DNA from: Myxococcales bacterium
GTDB taxonomy: Bacteria; Myxococcota_A; Polyangia; Nannocystales; Nannocystaceae
Reading direction: 5' to 3'
Assembly (NCBI GenBank): GCA_020633335.1
Contig: JACKDU010000001.1
Span: forward strand, 1,116,001-1,180,000
Length of the DNA: 64,000 nucleotides
In this document: piece by piece, positions 10,029 through 18,575 of the stretch
Numbering within the stretch: position 1 is the first letter of the stretch
How the letters are laid out: every line of letters starts with the position of its first letter
Notes under the pieces: model-generated
Told to the model about the DNA's origin: nothing
The model's database searches: none
The model's input: only the letters and a program-made list of their open reading frames with translations
Translations under genes and position numbers: made by a program

Positions 10029-11762
10029 TCAGGACTCGAACTCTAGCCAAGAGCGCGCGTCGTTGCGCTGCTGGAGGGACGGCCGCTCGTTCGGATCGAC
10101 CAGGCTCACGCTCTTGTAGGCGGCACGGATCGCATCCGGACTCAGACCCAGGGGGACGGCCTTGGTCAGGGCCTCCTGGAGGCGGAGCCGCTTCGTGATC
10201 TGGACGTAGGCGTAGGTCGTTGCCTGGTGCGGCAGGGTGGGATCCACCTTGTCAGGCTCCCGGACCTGGATCATGAAAGGCTGCGGCTTGAACCGAGAGA
10301 GGTCGGTCTCAGCGGCGCTGATCCGCTTCACGATCTTCATCATCGCGGCCTCGATCGTCGCCAGCGAAGTCTGGCTGACATCCATTGGCTCCGGCAGGTC
10401 GCCGAGGATGCCCTTGTCATCAATGCCGATGCCGCTGAGCTCCACTTCGACATTGGCATAGCCCAGCTCGCAGGCTGCGCCCACGGAAGCATAATCAATG
10501 TCGACCCCGAACTCGACGTTGCTGATGCGGAGTTTTAGCCGCATGCCGATGCCGTAGCGGGTCTGGATCACCTTGCCGCGCGGCTCAGAGTTGTAGATGT
10601 CCCAGTAGATGGCGAGGTCGCGGACAATCGTGGTCGAGTCGAAGTCGTTCGACACGTCGGCGATTGCTGTCACAGCGATTTTCGTGGAGGAGCCCACGCT
10701 GACTGCCGTGCTGTCGTCGTACATGGCCCAGCTTCGTTTGTGCCAGTTCTCGGGCAGGGCGTGGGGCGCGTAGTCGTCCGCGAGGCCCGGGGTGATGAAC
10801 TTCCCGGTCGACGCATCCTTTCCGCTCTCGATGGCGACCCATGTGTCATCCAGGCTCTGGTCGAGATCTACGTGGTTGAATTTGCCCTGGATCCAGTCGC
10901 GCGCATCCTCCCGCTGAGCAGCGGTGGGCGCGGTGAATGCGTCGTGGACGCCGAAGTAGCGGTACATGTACTGGAGGATCCGTGGGTCTTCTTCCTGCAC
11001 CGTATTCGCTCTGGCGCGTTCGAGCGCCTCCTTGAGGGTCTTGCCGAGCCTGACCTCCCGCGCGCCAAAGTAGAAGGAGCGAGTGTCCCCGTCCCCGGCC
11101 GAGACCGGCACTGGGCTCAAGACATCGATTGCATAGAGCTTGGCGATGTCTGGGTTCTGAGAGACGTACGCCTTGATGGCCGCGACACAGGCGATGATCT
11201 TCTTGTAGGTGTCGAACGTGAAGTCGCCGGTCTTGGAGGGTAGATACTCGAGGATCCTCGCGTCTGTGATGCCGTAGGCGTCGATTCGATAGGTCACGTT
11301 GGCGAAGTCCAAGGCCGAGGCCGCCGAGAACATGCCGAAGGAGATCTTCATATCGGCCTTCACATTGCGGACCTTCAAGGTCACGCCGAGGCCGAAACCG
11401 AAGCGCTTGAAGCGCTCCTGCTTCTGCTCGTCCTTGATGACGTCGTAGCGATCGGAGAAGAGCACCGCGAGGTAGCGGTATTCGAGGCTCTGGAACGAGG
11501 CTGATCCGACCGCGAAACCGGCGCCGTTCACGGCCATGGAGCCCTTCAACTGGTTGACCTTCTGCATCATCTTGAAGGATGCGATCGGGTAATCAGCGAC
11601 GGAGCGCTCTTCGCCGGACCGCTCTTCGCCGGAGCGCTCTTCGCCGGACCGCTCTTCGCCGGGGGAATCCCCCGTCTCGAAGGCCTCGGCTCTCGTATCC
11701 GAACTCGGCTCGGCCAAGTCCAAGGGCAACCACTCACGCGTGATGATATTCAACGATGACAT
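10029..11762 (-). CDS. Orphan protein with tandemly duplicated unknown domain
   Basis: 577 residues, with no family recognised. Two halves repeat with a constant offset of 282 residues. FGFGLGVTLKVRNVKADM (121-138) pairs with YGIGMRLKLRISNVEFGV (403-420), DARILEYLP (167-175) with DKGILGDLP (449-457), and REDARDWIQ (284-292) with RNDARSWLE (566-574). Each half is therefore a domain of at least 170 residues, probably nearer 200. There is no signal peptide or TM segment, so it is probably cytoplasmic or released some other way. An acidic (GEERS)4 spacer occupies residues 35-54. The start at 11762 has GGAG about seven bases upstream; an earlier in-frame start at 11813 is less likely. Base composition is visibly less G+C-rich than in neighbours and codon use more mixed, which suggests acquisition by transfer. 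It stands alone, with no operon partner. Confidence 0.8.
   Translation of the reverse strand: MSSLNIITREWLPLDLAEPSSDTRAEAFETGDSPGEERSGEERSGEERSGEERSVADYPIASFKMMQKVNQLKGSMAVNGAGFAVGSASFQSLEYRYLAVLFSDRYDVIKDEQKQERFKRFGFGLGVTLKVRNVKADMKISFGMFSAASALDFANVTYRIDAYGITDARILEYLPSKTGDFTFDTYKKIIACVAAIKAYVSQNPDIAKLYAIDVLSPVPVSAGDGDTRSFYFGAREVRLGKTLKEALERARANTVQEEDPRILQYMYRYFGVHDAFTAPTAAQREDARDWIQGKFNHVDLDQSLDDTWVAIESGKDASTGKFITPGLADDYAPHALPENWHKRSWAMYDDSTAVSVGSSTKIAVTAIADVSNDFDSTTIVRDLAIYWDIYNSEPRGKVIQTRYGIGMRLKLRISNVEFGVDIDYASVGAACELGYANVEVELSGIGIDDKGILGDLPEPMDVSQTSLATIEAAMMKIVKRISAAETDLSRFKPQPFMIQVREPDKVDPTLPHQATTYAYVQITKRLRLQEALTKAVPLGLSPDAIRAAYKSVSLVDPNERPSLQQRNDARSWLEFES
11606..11665. repeat. Four 15-bp coding tandem repeats (GEERS x4)
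   Basis: Four head-to-tail units of GCTCTTCGCCGGACC and variants, coding GEERS on the minus strand. Units 1 and 3 are identical, and units 2 and 4 differ from them near the unit end. The length keeps the frame, so copy number can vary without breaking the gene. Confidence 0.9.
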
Positions 11763-11955
11763 TGTATGCTCCGCCGCTCGAGGCTCTCCGTGAGAGTCAA
11801 TACTCCCACCCATGCGAGTGTTGAAGTATCACAAATAGGGCGAAGAGAAGCGTGACGCTGACAGCAAATTTGGCGCAGCTGCAACCTGCGGCCATCCAGC
11901 GTGCGCAAGGCCTGCCGCTTTCAGATGCCCGCTCTGCCAAGCTCGCTGTCGCACC

Positions 11956-12741
11956 CTAGCCCGCCGGGTCGGTCTCCTCGCCGAACCAGAGGACCGCGTA
12001 GCCCTGATGGAGCCCGGCGCCGACCGCCTTCCACGGGTGATCGGTCCAGATCCCCTGGTTCAGGATCACGTCGTTGTGGGCGGGGCTATTCTTCCAGAGG
12101 TCGAGCGCCTGGGCCGGGGTGATCACGCCGCCGCTCTGGGCCGCGTTCTCGTAGCCGAAGCCCGGGTAGACCGTGAGCTCCTGCGGCTTCACCCACATGC
12201 ACATCGCCTGCGCGTGGTCGGGGGTGTAGCAGCAGGGCGACCAGGCGCCGGCGTCCGACCACGAGTGGAGGTTGCAGCCGGGCTCGGTGTGCGGCGCGTT
12301 CTCCTGGAGGTCGACGACGTGGGTCTGGCCGACCGTGCAGAGCGAGGGCGAGGCCGGGATCGCCGGCAGGCCCTTCTCGCCGCGGTAGGCGTTGACGAGG
12401 GCGACGAGCTCGCTCGCCTCGGCCGTGCAGCCGCCGGGATCGACCCCGCCGGTGGTGGTCGTGTCGCCGCTGCTCGTGTCGCTCGCGGTCGAGGTCGTCG
12501 CCGTGGTCGCGCTCGAGGTCGAGGCGGAGGTCGACGAGGTCGCGTCGGAGGTCGAGGAGGTCGAGGCGGTCGTCGAGGCCGAGGTCGATGACGAGCTCGA
12601 GCTCGCGGTCGTCGTCGAGGCGGCGCCGGTGTCGGTGTCGGTGTCGGCGACCGTGTCACCGCCCTCGTCGCCCTCGCCCGCGCAGGCGAGGAGGAGCGCG
12701 GCGCCGAGGAGGAGGAGGCGGGTGCGGAGCGGGGCGAGCAT
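11956..12741 (-). CDS. CAP/SCP-domain lipoprotein
   Basis: A 261-residue lipoprotein with a cysteine-rich secretory (CAP, SCP/PR-1) domain. The lipobox is ALLLACA, followed by about 70 residues of Asp/Thr/Ser/Ala linker. The domain starts at ASELVALVNAYRGEKGL and shows the CAP pattern of a first His (GQTHVVDLQENAPH), then SWSDAGAW, GYENAA and KNSPAHNDVIL with the second His, and ends GYAVLWFGEE. Several extra cysteines (CNLHSW, SPCCYTP, MCMW) could form disulfides, in keeping with the VKOR-DsbA gene nearby. Start 12741 is preferred over 12777 because TATCGT ends six bases upstream and the signal peptide then begins correctly. The function of bacterial CAP proteins is mostly unknown. Confidence 0.85.
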   Translation of the reverse strand: MLAPLRTRLLLLGAALLLACAGEGDEGGDTVADTDTDTGAASTTTASSSSSSTSASTTASTSSTSDATSSTSASTSSATTATTSTASDTSSGDTTTTGGVDPGGCTAEASELVALVNAYRGEKGLPAIPASPSLCTVGQTHVVDLQENAPHTEPGCNLHSWSDAGAWSPCCYTPDHAQAMCMWVKPQELTVYPGFGYENAAQSGGVITPAQALDLWKNSPAHNDVILNQGIWTDHPWKAVGAGLHQGYAVLWFGEETDPAG

Positions 12742-12747
12742 CGGCCG

Positions 12748-12753
12748 ACGATA
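12748..12753 (-). promoter_or_regulatory. Candidate -10 box (TATCGT) for leaderless start at 12741
   Basis: TATCGT lies six bases before the ATG of the CAP lipoprotein. No Shine-Dalgarno and no visible -35. Confidence 0.45.
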
Positions 12754-12790
12754 CCAGGCGCGCGACGCCGGTCGCACCCGGCCGCCGGGC

Positions 12791-13492
12791 TCAGGCCTCG
12801 ATCATGAGGAGGCGCTCGCTCCGATCGCGCTCGCTCGGCTGGGCCGGGTACGAGACGGCCTTCCCGGCGGCGATCCGGGCGGCGCTCCAGGCCGCGACCG
12901 CGGCGTCGAGGACGTCGTCCGGGGGGATGTGAGAGGCGTCGCCGAGCTCGGTCGGCAGGTGGATCCCGGCGGCCGCGAGGAGCTCGAAGCGCTGGCGCTG
13001 GCCCTTCCACGTCTTCTTGCGGGCGATCGCCGCGGGCGCGGCGATCGTCGGGTGCTCCTCGGCGAGGTGGCGAAACGAGACCTCGGGGTGGACCTCGCGG
13101 ATCCGAAGGTCGCGGACGAACGCGTCGACCTCGCGGATCTTGGCGAAGAGCTGGAAGCTCTGCTTGGAGATCCCCTTGCCGGTGAGCGAGCGCGCGAGCG
13201 CGAGCGCGGCCTCCCAGGTGCTCGCCTCGACGACCGGCCGAGGCGGCACCGGGAAGACCGACGACCCGGTGCCGGCGGGGAGGCTGGCGCGCGCGCTCTG
13301 ATCGGCGGCCCGCCCGGACGCCTGGTCGCGGAGGCCGATCGGCATGTCGACCCCGACGATCGCCGCCCCGGCGGCGAGGCGGCCGAGCAGGTCGGCGAAG
13401 CTCGCCGCGACCCCGGCGCCCGCGAAGCGCCCGTCCACGAGGGCGACCGTCACCCATCCTTGCTTGCAGCCGTCGACTCCGAGCACGCGCAT
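12791..13492 (-). CDS. DUF429 family predicted nuclease (RNase H fold)
   Basis: 233 residues. The N-terminal strand GVDGCKQGWVTVALVDG and the motifs VGVDMPIGL and VHPEVSFRHL are those of DUF429, a family predicted to adopt an RNase H-like fold with acidic active-site residues (Asp7 and the Asp of DMPIGL are candidates). Biological role unknown. The ATG lies two bases after the stop of the upstream TPR gene, so translation is probably coupled. A partner role with the TPR membrane protein is inference from that spacing only. Confidence 0.82.
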   Translation of the reverse strand: MRVLGVDGCKQGWVTVALVDGRFAGAGVAASFADLLGRLAAGAAIVGVDMPIGLRDQASGRAADQSARASLPAGTGSSVFPVPPRPVVEASTWEAALALARSLTGKGISKQSFQLFAKIREVDAFVRDLRIREVHPEVSFRHLAEEHPTIAAPAAIARKKTWKGQRQRFELLAAAGIHLPTELGDASHIPPDDVLDAAVAAWSAARIAAGKAVSYPAQPSERDRSERLLMIEA

Positions 13493-13494
13493 GG

Positions 13495-15774
13495 CTACTT
13501 CTTGGTCGACTTCTTCTTGGTCGACTTCTTCTTCGACTTCTTCTTGGTCTTCTTTTTCTTCTTCTTGGACGACGCCTTGGCGGCCGGAGGGGCCTCGCCG
13601 AGCCAGCTAGCGAGCTCGTCGATGAGCTCCTTCGAGCCCTCGGGGTCGTGCTCGCGGAGGGCCGCGAGGGCGGCGCTGGCGAGCTCCCCGACCCGCTCGG
13701 GCTCGCGGCTGGCGCTCCGGAGGGCGCCGGCGAGGGCGGCCTGGCTGCGGGCGAGCTCGACCGGCGGGCGCTCCTCCGCGTGGGCCTCGCGGATCTTGAG
13801 GGCGCGCTCGAGGTGGGGGATCGCCGCGTCGGTGTCCCCCTGCGCGAGCTCGACGGCGCCGAGGCGCGCGAGCGCGTCGCCGACCTCGAGGTGATCGGCG
13901 GGCTGCGACTTCTCGCGGATCGTCAGGGCGCGCCCGAGGTGCGAGCGGGCCGCGTCGAGGTCGCCCTTCGCCTGGGCGATCGCGCCGGCGTCCGCGAGCG
14001 CCTGGCCGAGGTCGGGGTGATCGTCGGCGAGCGAGGCCTCGAGGATCGTCAGGCCGCGCTGGCTGCGGGCGAGGGCGGCGTCGAGGTCATCGGCGTCGGC
14101 GTCGATCCGGGCGATCTCGCCGAGGAGGACGCCGAGCGTCGGGTGCTCGGGGCCGAGGGCGCCCTCGAAGATCGCAATGACGCGATCGAAGCGCTCGTTC
14201 GCCGCGGCCCGATCGCCCTTGGCGGCGGCGATCCGGCCGAGGCCGATGAGCGGATCGCGGAGGCGGAGGCTCGCCTCGCCGAAGCTCGCCTCGCTGATCT
14301 TCAGCGCGCGTTCGAGATGGTCGTTCGCCGCCGCGTCGCCGGCGAGCCCGAGGGCCGCGCCGAGGGCCGCGAGGAGGGGCGCCGCCGCGGGGGCGCCCTC
14401 GGGGAGGCGGGCGAGGACGGTCTCGGCGTGGGGGCGGAGGGCGAGCGCGTCGGCGGGGCGCCGGTCGACGACGGCGATCTCGCGGATCAGCGCGCCCATG
14501 GTCTCGGCGAGGAGGGGATCGTCGCGGACCTGGTCGGCGAGCCAGACAGCCCGCGTGAGGGTGGCCTCGGCCGCCGGGTGATCGCCGGCGGCGATCTCGA
14601 GGGCGCCCTGGAGGGCCATCACCTCGGCCTCGAGGGGCGGGTAGGCGATCTCGTCGGCGCGCTCTCGGATCGACGCGGCGAGCTCGCGCGCGGCCTCCCG
14701 ACGGCCGAGGTCGAGGGCGACCTGGGCGGCGGCGATCTGCTCGCGGAGCGTCGTGACCTCGGCCGCGACCTTGGGATCGTCGGGCGGGGCCGCGGCGGCG
14801 CGGAGGCTGGCGACGTCGTCGCAGGGGGCGATCGAGGGGAGGGCGGCGCTCGCCTCGATCGCCCGCAGGGCGGCGTCGGCGTCGGCCTTGGCGAGGGCGT
14901 CGACCAGCGCCTTGAGGGCGACGCGGCGGCGATCGAGGCAGGCGGCCTGGAGCGCCTCGCGCTCGGCCGGCGGCTCCTCGGACTCGCAGGCGCCGCGGCG
15001 GGCCGCGCTCCACGAGCCGGCGTAGGCGTCGAGCGAGGGGCCGAGGCGCTCCCAGGTCGCGTCGGCGCCGTCCTGGCCGCTGCCGAGGATCGCCGCCTTG
15101 ACCCCCTCGCGGTGGGTGTTGTCCCAGACGCCGCTGAGCGAGGCCGCGTCGCCGCAGGATCCGCCGAAGAGGCGCCCGGCCAGGAGCACGCCGCCGACGA
15201 GGAGGATGAGGGCGCCGGCGCCGATCGCCGCGAAGACGAGGGTCCGCGCGCGCTTCCTCGACGCGGCCGCCGTTCCGCTCGTCGGGGCGATCGGCCGCGG
15301 CGCGACCACGGTGCCGCCGGGGGCGTCGATCGGCCGGAGCTCGCTGGGCTCCATGATCACCGAGGGCTCGAAGATCTCGCTGGGCTCCACGACCACCGAG
15401 GGCTCGATGAGCTCGCTCGGCTCCTCGGGCGCGGTCGGCATCGGCACCGAGAAGCCGGGGGCGGGCGAGGGCGGCGGCGGCTGACCGAAGCGGCTGTGCA
15501 CCTCCTCGGTCACGGTGTTGAAGGCGGTGGTCGGCTCGGGGTCGTCGGGGTCGCCGGGCGTGTAGGGCTCGAAGGACTCGGTCGCGCTCTCGTCGATGTC
15601 GAACTCGTCGGGGATCGCGACCAGGTCGATCTCCGTCGGCGGCTTCGGCCGGCGGCGCGGCGCGGTCATCATGCCGTCGTCCTTGCCGCTCGGCTGCCGG
15701 GCCGGTACCGACGGCGGTGCGCCCAATTGAGGCAGCGGCGGCAGGCGCCCACCGGGTGGCCTGGAGGCAGACAT
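13495..15774 (-). CDS. Single-pass membrane TPR protein with polylysine tail
   Basis: 759 residues from ATG 15774. The N-terminal 190 residues are acidic and Pro-rich, with repeated PSE motifs (VVEPSEIFEPSVIMEPSE). One TM helix follows (LVFAAIGAGALILLVGGVLLA), then about 500 residues of tetratricopeptide-like helices with regular repeats (EVGDALARLGAVELAQGDTD type), the layout of Kinesin-light-chain TPRs. The C terminus is almost all Lys, Ser and Thr (about 25 residues), which could bind nucleic acid or the membrane. In-frame alternatives are an ATG at 15672 and a longer frame from 15909; upstream signals do not decide between them. In myxobacteria such N-domain/TM/TPR proteins are common next to Ser/Thr kinases, but no kinase domain is present here. 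It is followed by the coupled DUF429 gene. Confidence 0.78.
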   Translation of the reverse strand: MSASRPPGGRLPPLPQLGAPPSVPARQPSGKDDGMMTAPRRRPKPPTEIDLVAIPDEFDIDESATESFEPYTPGDPDDPEPTTAFNTVTEEVHSRFGQPPPPSPAPGFSVPMPTAPEEPSELIEPSVVVEPSEIFEPSVIMEPSELRPIDAPGGTVVAPRPIAPTSGTAAASRKRARTLVFAAIGAGALILLVGGVLLAGRLFGGSCGDAASLSGVWDNTHREGVKAAILGSGQDGADATWERLGPSLDAYAGSWSAARRGACESEEPPAEREALQAACLDRRRVALKALVDALAKADADAALRAIEASAALPSIAPCDDVASLRAAAAPPDDPKVAAEVTTLREQIAAAQVALDLGRREAARELAASIRERADEIAYPPLEAEVMALQGALEIAAGDHPAAEATLTRAVWLADQVRDDPLLAETMGALIREIAVVDRRPADALALRPHAETVLARLPEGAPAAAPLLAALGAALGLAGDAAANDHLERALKISEASFGEASLRLRDPLIGLGRIAAAKGDRAAANERFDRVIAIFEGALGPEHPTLGVLLGEIARIDADADDLDAALARSQRGLTILEASLADDHPDLGQALADAGAIAQAKGDLDAARSHLGRALTIREKSQPADHLEVGDALARLGAVELAQGDTDAAIPHLERALKIREAHAEERPPVELARSQAALAGALRSASREPERVGELASAALAALREHDPEGSKELIDELASWLGEAPPAAKASSKKKKKKTKKKSKKKSTKKKSTKK

Positions 15775-16076
15775 CAGATCCCAAGCTCGCAGATGCCGGC
15801 CGAGCCAGCAACCGATCTCGGCGCGCGCGATTTTGACAGGGGCGGGCGGAGGCGCGGGCGCACGACGTTCTCGCGGCGGAGGGCGCCGAGGGCCCGCGCG
15901 CGCCCGCACGCGTGGGCGACGCGATCGCTCGCGCGATCGTGACGGCGAAGGGAGGCGCGATGCGCATCGACCGAGCGCGCTCCGGGAGGGCGCCGCGGTG
16001 ACTCGGGTGGACTTCCTCTACGTCGCCGAGATCCACCCGCCGGTCGGCGAGGCGCCGGGGGGACGAGTGAGGTGAT
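15775..16076. other. Intergenic region, no gene seen; contains a 7-bp-stem hairpin
   Basis: 302 bp between two minus-strand genes. Short open frames on both strands have no recognisable protein signature. At 15922-15939, CGATCGC, a 4-nt loop and GCGATCG form a hairpin with no T tract. This stretch should hold the promoter of the TPR gene, but I see no convincing box. Confidence 0.5.
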
Positions 16077-17540
16077 CTAGCGGGCGACGCGGCCGTAGGT
16101 CGACGAGGGGAAGATCGACGTCCGCTCGCGGCCGACAACGCGGACGACCGGCACGCCGACGCGCCCGCGGAGCGAGGCGATCCGCCGCTCCTGGGCCGCC
16201 TGGAAGGAGCCCGGGTCGACGATTGAGACCAGCGGCGGCGCGAGCTCGCGGCGGCGCCGGAGGTGATCGTAGGCCGGCGAGCGCCGCCGCAGATCGTCGT
16301 CGATCCGGGTCGCGAGGCCACGCTGGAGCTCGCGGCGGCCGAGCCCCTGGAGCTCGACCTGGACCAGGAGGCGGCGCGGCAGGAGGGGTCGCGTGCGGAG
16401 CCCCGAGCGGCCGGCGCCGCCGAGCTCGGTGTCGGCGAAGGGGTCGCCAGCGCTCGCGCCGGCCCGCTCGGCGGGGCTCGGTCCGGGATCGACCGCGCTC
16501 GGATCGGGGCCGATCGTCGCGGCGATGAGGGCGGGCTCCTCCGGGCGGAAGGCCTGGCGGACGGCGGCGGTGAGCCAGGCGCCCGGGAGCGCGATCCCCT
16601 CGAGCGCGACCCGCTGCGGCGGCGGCCGGAGGCGGACGACACGGGGCCGCGGGAAGGGGGCGAGCGCGGTCGGCGGGTCGAAGCCGACGATCTCGACGTG
16701 ATCGTCGGTGCGGAGGCGGAGGCAGCCGACCGGCGAGGTGACGACGAGCTCGTAGCGCTGGCCGAGGATCGCCTCCTCCGGGAGGATCGTCGCGCTCGCT
16801 AGGACCCGCTCGCCCTCGGCCCCCGGCTCGCGGTGGGGGAGGAGCTCGACGAGCTGCGAGCCGACCGCGAGGGTGAAGGCGCGGGCCGGGGCCCGCGGCG
16901 ACGGGATCCCGAGGCGACCGGAGCGGTGGATCCAGCCCGCCGACTCGAGGCGCACCCGGGTCCGCGGGCGGCGGCTGAGGTCGTGGCCGGCGAGGAGGAG
17001 GCGCAGATGGGGGAGCGCGCGCTCGATCGGCCCGCGGGCGGCGCCCTCGAGCCAGCTCAGGGTGTAGACGCTGGGGAGCGTGAGGATCGCGGGGGCATGC
17101 CCGGCGATCGCCTCGAGGAGCGCCTCGCGGCCGCCGTCGGCGCGGTCGATCCGGATCACCTCGGCGCCCAGCGACGCGAGGTCGTCGGTGAGGAGCCGAT
17201 CGACGCTGCGGTCGATCTCGCGGGCCTGGAGGACGACCACCGGTCCCTCGAGGGGGCGCTCGCCGAGGAAGCCCCGCCAGATCGCGGCGGCCTCGGGCCG
17301 CTCCCAGCCGAGGCCCGCGAGCTCGGCCGCCCGCGGGTCGCCGTGATCGACGAGGCCGAAGCCGAGGTGGGCCTCGACCTCGCGGGCGTGCTCGGTGAGG
17401 CCGAGGAGCGGCACCTCGGCCCGGAAGTCGGCGAGCGAGGCGATCCGGCCGAGGCCCCGGGCGCGGCCGAGCTCGGTCGCCGCGAGGGCCTCGAGGGTCC
17501 GCGCCAGGCTGCGCTCGCGGCCGCTCTCCCCCCAGGGCAT
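16077..17540 (-). CDS. GH3-like acyl-acid amido synthetase homologue lacking the ATP motif
   Basis: 487 residues. The order of segments follows the GH3 (auxin-responsive, acyl-adenylate-forming) family. The N terminus LGRARGLGRIASLADFRAEVPL corresponds to the GH3 opening helix and strand. In mid-protein RYELVVTSPVGCLRLRTDDHVEIVGF corresponds to the family block YELVxT..GLYRYRxGDVVxVxGF, and the C-terminal helices SPAYDHLRRRRELAPPLVSIVDPGSF also match. What is missing is the SSGTTxGxxK nucleotide-binding motif that should follow the first hundred residues, so adenylation is doubtful. It is the third gene of a minus-strand operon, 15 bp after the MerR-TPR regulator. The family call is from pattern memory and needs a profile search. 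Confidence 0.55.
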   Translation of the reverse strand: MPWGESGRERSLARTLEALAATELGRARGLGRIASLADFRAEVPLLGLTEHAREVEAHLGFGLVDHGDPRAAELAGLGWERPEAAAIWRGFLGERPLEGPVVVLQAREIDRSVDRLLTDDLASLGAEVIRIDRADGGREALLEAIAGHAPAILTLPSVYTLSWLEGAARGPIERALPHLRLLLAGHDLSRRPRTRVRLESAGWIHRSGRLGIPSPRAPARAFTLAVGSQLVELLPHREPGAEGERVLASATILPEEAILGQRYELVVTSPVGCLRLRTDDHVEIVGFDPPTALAPFPRPRVVRLRPPPQRVALEGIALPGAWLTAAVRQAFRPEEPALIAATIGPDPSAVDPGPSPAERAGASAGDPFADTELGGAGRSGLRTRPLLPRRLLVQVELQGLGRRELQRGLATRIDDDLRRRSPAYDHLRRRRELAPPLVSIVDPGSFQAAQERRIASLRGRVGVPVVRVVGRERTSIFPSSTYGRVAR

Positions 17541-17555
17541 CGGCGGCGCGTCCTG

Positions 17556-18575
17556 CTAGCTCCCGCTGAGCTCGCGGCGGAGCGCGCTGGCGACGATCTC
17601 GGCGTGGCCGCGGCGCTCGAGGAGCGAGGCGTCGCGATCCTCGGCGGCGAGGCGATCGACGCCGCGGCAGAAGCGATCGAGGTGGGCGAGCGCCGGCCCC
17701 CGCGAGCCGACCTCGAGGAGCGCCCGGGCGAGGCCGTAGTGGGCCTCGAGGTTCTCGGGGGCGCCGCGGAGGAGCTGGCGGTAGCCGGCGATCGCGGTCT
17801 CGGGATCACCTGCCCGAAGGGCCAGGGCGGCGAGGTTGCCCTGGGCCTCGGGCTGATCGGGGTCGAAGTGGAGCGCCTGGTCGTAGCAGTCGCGGGCGCC
17901 GTCGAGGTCGCCGGCGGCGGCGAGGAGCGAGCCGAGGTTGGTGTAGGCGGCGGCGAGGCCCGGATCGAGCTCGAGCGCCCGCTCGTAGGCCGCGCGGGCG
18001 GCCGCGAAGGCCGGCTCCTCGGGGTCCACGCCGTCCCACTCGCCCTCGAGCTCGGTCCCGTGGAGGAACCACTCGTAGGCGTCGCTCGGGGCGCCCGCGC
18101 CGGCCTCGTCGTCGCCGCTGCGATCGGGGATCGGCAGGGTGAGGACCTTGGCGGCCTCCTGGCGGAGGGCGTCGACCGCGAAGTTGAGGAGGACCTGGCC
18201 GGTCGCGGCCTCGAAGGCGTGCTCGCTCTCGTCGACGATCACGGTGTCGTGCTCGCAGCGGATCCGCAGGCGGGCGAGGGGCGCCGAGACCCCGGGGAGC
18301 TTGATCCGCAGGGCGTCGAGCGATCGCCGCACCCGCTGGAGCGAGAGGCCGGCGGCGAGGAGCTCCTTGGCGACCTTGACCGCGATCAGGTCGCGGAAGT
18401 CGTAGAGCGCGCGCTCGCCGAGGCGCTGCGAGGGGCGGATGAAGCCGGTCTGCGCCCAGTAGCGGAGGCGGCTCTCGGGGAGGCCGAAGAGGCGGGCGAC
18501 GTCGCGGGTGGCGTAGAGCTCGGCCCGGCGCTCGTCGGTCGTGAGCTCGTCGACGGAGATCGTGCTCGTGGTCAT
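17556..18575 (-). CDS. MerR-type HTH regulator with C-terminal TPR domain
   Basis: 339 residues. The winged-helix MerR DNA-binding domain is at about 20-95 (LYATRDVARLFGLPESRLRY, then FRDLIAVKVAKELLAAG, with SLQRVRRSLDAL as the linker helix). A middle domain follows, then three to four TPR units (about 190-300, for example AAYTNLGSLLAAAGDLDGA and AQGNLAALALRAGDPE). The TPR part replaces the ligand-binding or dimerisation end of classical MerR proteins, so a protein partner is more likely than a small ligand (inference). Its ATG overlaps the upstream stop by four bases (ATGA), and the GH3-like gene follows after 15 bp. It may control its own operon. Confidence 0.8.
   Translation of the reverse strand: MTTSTISVDELTTDERRAELYATRDVARLFGLPESRLRYWAQTGFIRPSQRLGERALYDFRDLIAVKVAKELLAAGLSLQRVRRSLDALRIKLPGVSAPLARLRIRCEHDTVIVDESEHAFEAATGQVLLNFAVDALRQEAAKVLTLPIPDRSGDDEAGAGAPSDAYEWFLHGTELEGEWDGVDPEEPAFAAARAAYERALELDPGLAAAYTNLGSLLAAAGDLDGARDCYDQALHFDPDQPEAQGNLAALALRAGDPETAIAGYRQLLRGAPENLEAHYGLARALLEVGSRGPALAHLDRFCRGVDRLAAEDRDASLLERRGHAEIVASALRRELSGS

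Noticed and set aside
15960..16079. Possible small plus-strand gene before the GH3-like stop
   Set aside because: Only about 35 codons, no ribosome site, no recognisable product, and it ends against the minus-strand gene.
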